DNA of 64,000 nucleotides from contig CM034108.1 in assembly GCA_019914945.1 (NCBI GenBank), positions 2,056,001-2,120,000 on the forward strand, given 5' to 3'. The notes beneath the pieces were generated by a model. It was not told where the DNA came from. It ran no database searches and was given only the letters and a program-made list of their open reading frames with translations. The position numbers and the translations under genes are program-made. The DNA is from Typha latifolia (Eukaryota; Streptophyta; Magnoliopsida; Poales; Typhaceae). This document shows, piece by piece, positions 61,800 through 64,000 of this stretch; the stretch's first letter is position 1; the number at the start of each line of letters is the position of its first letter.

Positions 61800-63570
61800 A
61801 GCGAGATAATGCATGCCAAGCATAAAGCAAGCCACTGCTTCCAAGACTACAATAGGAGAAGAAGGGAAGCTGGCAAGGTCCTGGGCGGCAGTAGCAGCGG
61901 GCAGAAGTAAGCCAAAGGAAGCAAGTTGGAAGATTCCGACGGAGATACTAGAGAAGCTAAACAAGCAAACAACTGACTGTGTTATCATTGATGCTGAAGT
62001 GTTACAAAGGTGCAGAGAGAAATGGAAGAAGACTTTATTTGGAAGGTTCCTGGGTAGAGGGATCCCCCTAGAAAGGCTGAAGTACTTACTGGCCAGACTA
62101 TGGCAAGGTATTGACGGGTTCTCCGTCTCTGACATCGAGGAAGGTTTCTATGCCTTCCGTTTCGATAAGGAGGAGGACATGGAATACGCCCTACGGAACG
62201 GCCATGGACAGTCCTACGAAAGGTGCTTAAACTGATACCGTGGCAAAACAACTTCCGGCCATTGGAGGCGGCGTTCAACTCTGCGCCGGTATGGATCCAA
62301 CTCCACAATCTCCCACAGGAGTATTGGGAGCTCGAAGCGCTCGTTCCGGTTGCGTCGTACTTTGGGAAACCTCTACGGGTGGATGAGACCACCTTAGATC
62401 ACACCCGGAGCAGGTTCGCCCGGGTATGCATCGAAGTAACCTCTCTAAACCCTTGAAGACGGTGGTGTACCTTGGTCTTAAAGAAGAGGAGGTTGAGCAA
62501 ACTACAGTATATGAAGGAATCCCGACCTTGTGCTACCATTGTGGCAGGATTGGTCACAAGATGGATCGATGCCCCGATGCAACGGACAGTACGAACTCAG
62601 CCAACAGCAACGGCCCGATCCCAGGAATGGAAGATGGGGACAAGACTGAAGAAAGGCAAGCTACCAAGGAAGCCACCACAGAAGAACACTGCTCAGAGTT
62701 TGGCCCATGGGTCACAATGCAACGTAAAACAAAACGGAGGACGCCAGGCCTAATGAATAGAACAAAGTGGGAGGAAGTTCCGGGGAGTCTAGGCGATAGA
62801 CAAACACAGGGCCAACCCAGAACCAAGACATACCCCGGAGGAAGCAAGATGAAGCAAAGTCCGGTGGATGGTGAGAAGATAGAAGCCGAGGCAAAGAGGA
62901 AGACGGACAACAGTAATCGACGTGCAAGTGGGAGTCATGCAGACATCATCAAAACTCATGGAGATCGAGTACGGTCTGAAGATGCTAGAGGCAAAACCAA
63001 TGTGGGGATAAAGCATCCACCTCAAGGCAATCTGGTGTGCAGAAGCGGATTAACTTACAACCGGCCTATAACCAAAGAGAGCCTGCCAGGAAGGCGAACG
63101 TGAGCCAATGCGACATGCAAACTCTAGACATCCAACAAGAGGGCGACAAGTCGAAAGACCATTTAATGAGAAATGATGCTGAAAGGAAAGACAAGGGGAA
63201 AATCTACATGGCTGAGAGCCCGGCGATGGACCCAAGCATGGCTACCATTAATGGGATAGCCATATGCCTGGGGTCTGGTTAGGAGTGGGCTACAAGATCG
63301 GCGTACGTGAAAACGATCAAACGGCTGGACGCAAGGGCGAGGACAACGTTCCCATACCCGCCAGAGATCTACCAGGATGGCCTGGTAGGGACAAGGTCCA
63401 GGCTGGCCACGGGAGAGAACCCAGGAGTGACCGGGCAACACGAAGCAATTGTCCAAGCAGTCCGGCAAGCCCCGCAGGCCGAAGATGCAATGGCATGGAC
63501 ATCGAGGAACCAACCATGCAACCGGCAAGCGCTGCTCCAGGCCCCACAGCCCGAAGGCAAAGGCATTCGT
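61800..63570 (+). pseudogene. LINE ORF1 relic (DUF4283 + CCHC knuckle)
   Basis: Three plus-strand frames together show a plant LINE ORF1. First, a DUF4283-type region (about 61915-62210) with SWKIPTEILEKLNKQTTDCV, WKKTLFGRFLGRGIP and FYAFRFDKEEDMEYALRNG. After a frameshift near 62205 come PVWIQLHNLPQEYWE and ARVCIEV. After another near 62437 come LKTVVYLGLKEEEVEQTTVY and a CCHC knuckle C-X2-C-X4-H-X4-C (CYHCGRIGHKMDRC, about 62530-62575), followed by a long polar tail. Both lesions look like loss of one base. No endonuclease or reverse transcriptase follows before another repeat begins, so the copy is truncated. ORF1 proteins bind element RNA. It cannot be active. Confidence 0.85.
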
Positions 63571-64000
63571 GATTTAGAGCAACTCCAATCGAGCTCCAAT
63601 GGGGCTCTAAAACTAGCTTCAAATTTGGAGCTAGCAATAATGGAGCTCCAAATTTAGAACACCACCATGAAAATGGAGCCCGACTCTATTTTTCATTTCA
63701 ATCTTTTGAAATATTAAAATTGCCCAATAATTATTACATTCAATAATTTTAATTTCATTTGTATTATTTATTAAATAATTTAGTTAATTAAACTGAGTAT
63801 ATAATTAGTCTTACTAATCAATTTTTAACAAAAATAATACCATTGTAAAGGTCTCATCGAGACCTTTAAAATGAGTCTAATATTAAATTATTTTTGAGTT
63901 AATTTAAATTTAAAATTTTTTATTATTTATAAAAATAAGTCTAATAAATTATGTGTCCTAAAATATAATTTCTTAAAATTATTATCAACATAAATATTAA
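63571..64000. repeat. Start of a MITE-like or other repeat, running off the window
   Basis: After the LINE relic the sequence changes to 'gagcaactccaatcgagctc' with nearby inverted 'agctcc/ggagct' words (63590-63660) and then becomes very AT-rich. 'GAGCAACTCCAATGG'-type ends are common in plant small DNA transposons. The other end is outside the window. Confidence 0.4.

Overview
This window is nuclear DNA from a flowering plant. It has spliced genes with GT-AG introns, plant-only families (Aux/IAA, WRKY, nuclear PsbW, WVD2-like TPX2 protein), a Ty3/gypsy retrotransposon and a LINE with plant-type ORF1 domains. GC-rich 5' exons in an AT-rich background (PRA1, histone H1, YGGT protein, bHLH) make a monocot likely, but I cannot name the species.

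Layout. At 1-163 (minus) lies the first exon of a bHLH factor of the UNE12/bHLH7 type, running off the left edge. From 164 to about 23.9 kb I find no intact gene. This part holds a promoter and leader-like exon (2782-2985), a degenerate minisatellite, a (CT)n run, and three copies of a roughly 2.7-kb unit. The second copy is split by a dead 6.5-kb Ty3/gypsy element (8130-14635, minus). That element is itself interrupted by a 610-bp Mutator-like element (9165-9774). The third copy carries a probable solo LTR (16075-16558). From 23.9 to 63.6 kb there are nine genes that look functional: Aux/IAA (plus), UTP18 (plus), MRS2-type Mg2+ transporter (plus, 11 exons), PRA1 (minus), WRKY group IId (plus), ribosomal protein S15/uS19 (minus), histone H1 (plus), a plastid YGGT/YlmG protein (minus) and a TPX2/WVD2-like protein (plus). 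A broken LINE ORF1 lies at about 61.8-63.6 kb, and a small transposon-like repeat runs off the right end. Between UTP18 and MRS2 are two relics: a duplicated MRS2 exon 3 and a degenerate PsbW gene.

Function. The genes are unrelated housekeeping and regulatory genes, not a cluster. UTP18 and RPS15 both act in making 40S ribosomal subunits, and both have telo-box elements near the start (UTP18 also has site II motifs). Histone H1 has an E2F-type site upstream. I found no defence island, CRISPR, operon or clear new system. The least explained items are the 2.7-kb repeat array with its leader-like upstream exon, an in-frame TGA at the head of the TPX2-family gene, and an orphan membrane-type exon at 53368-53584.
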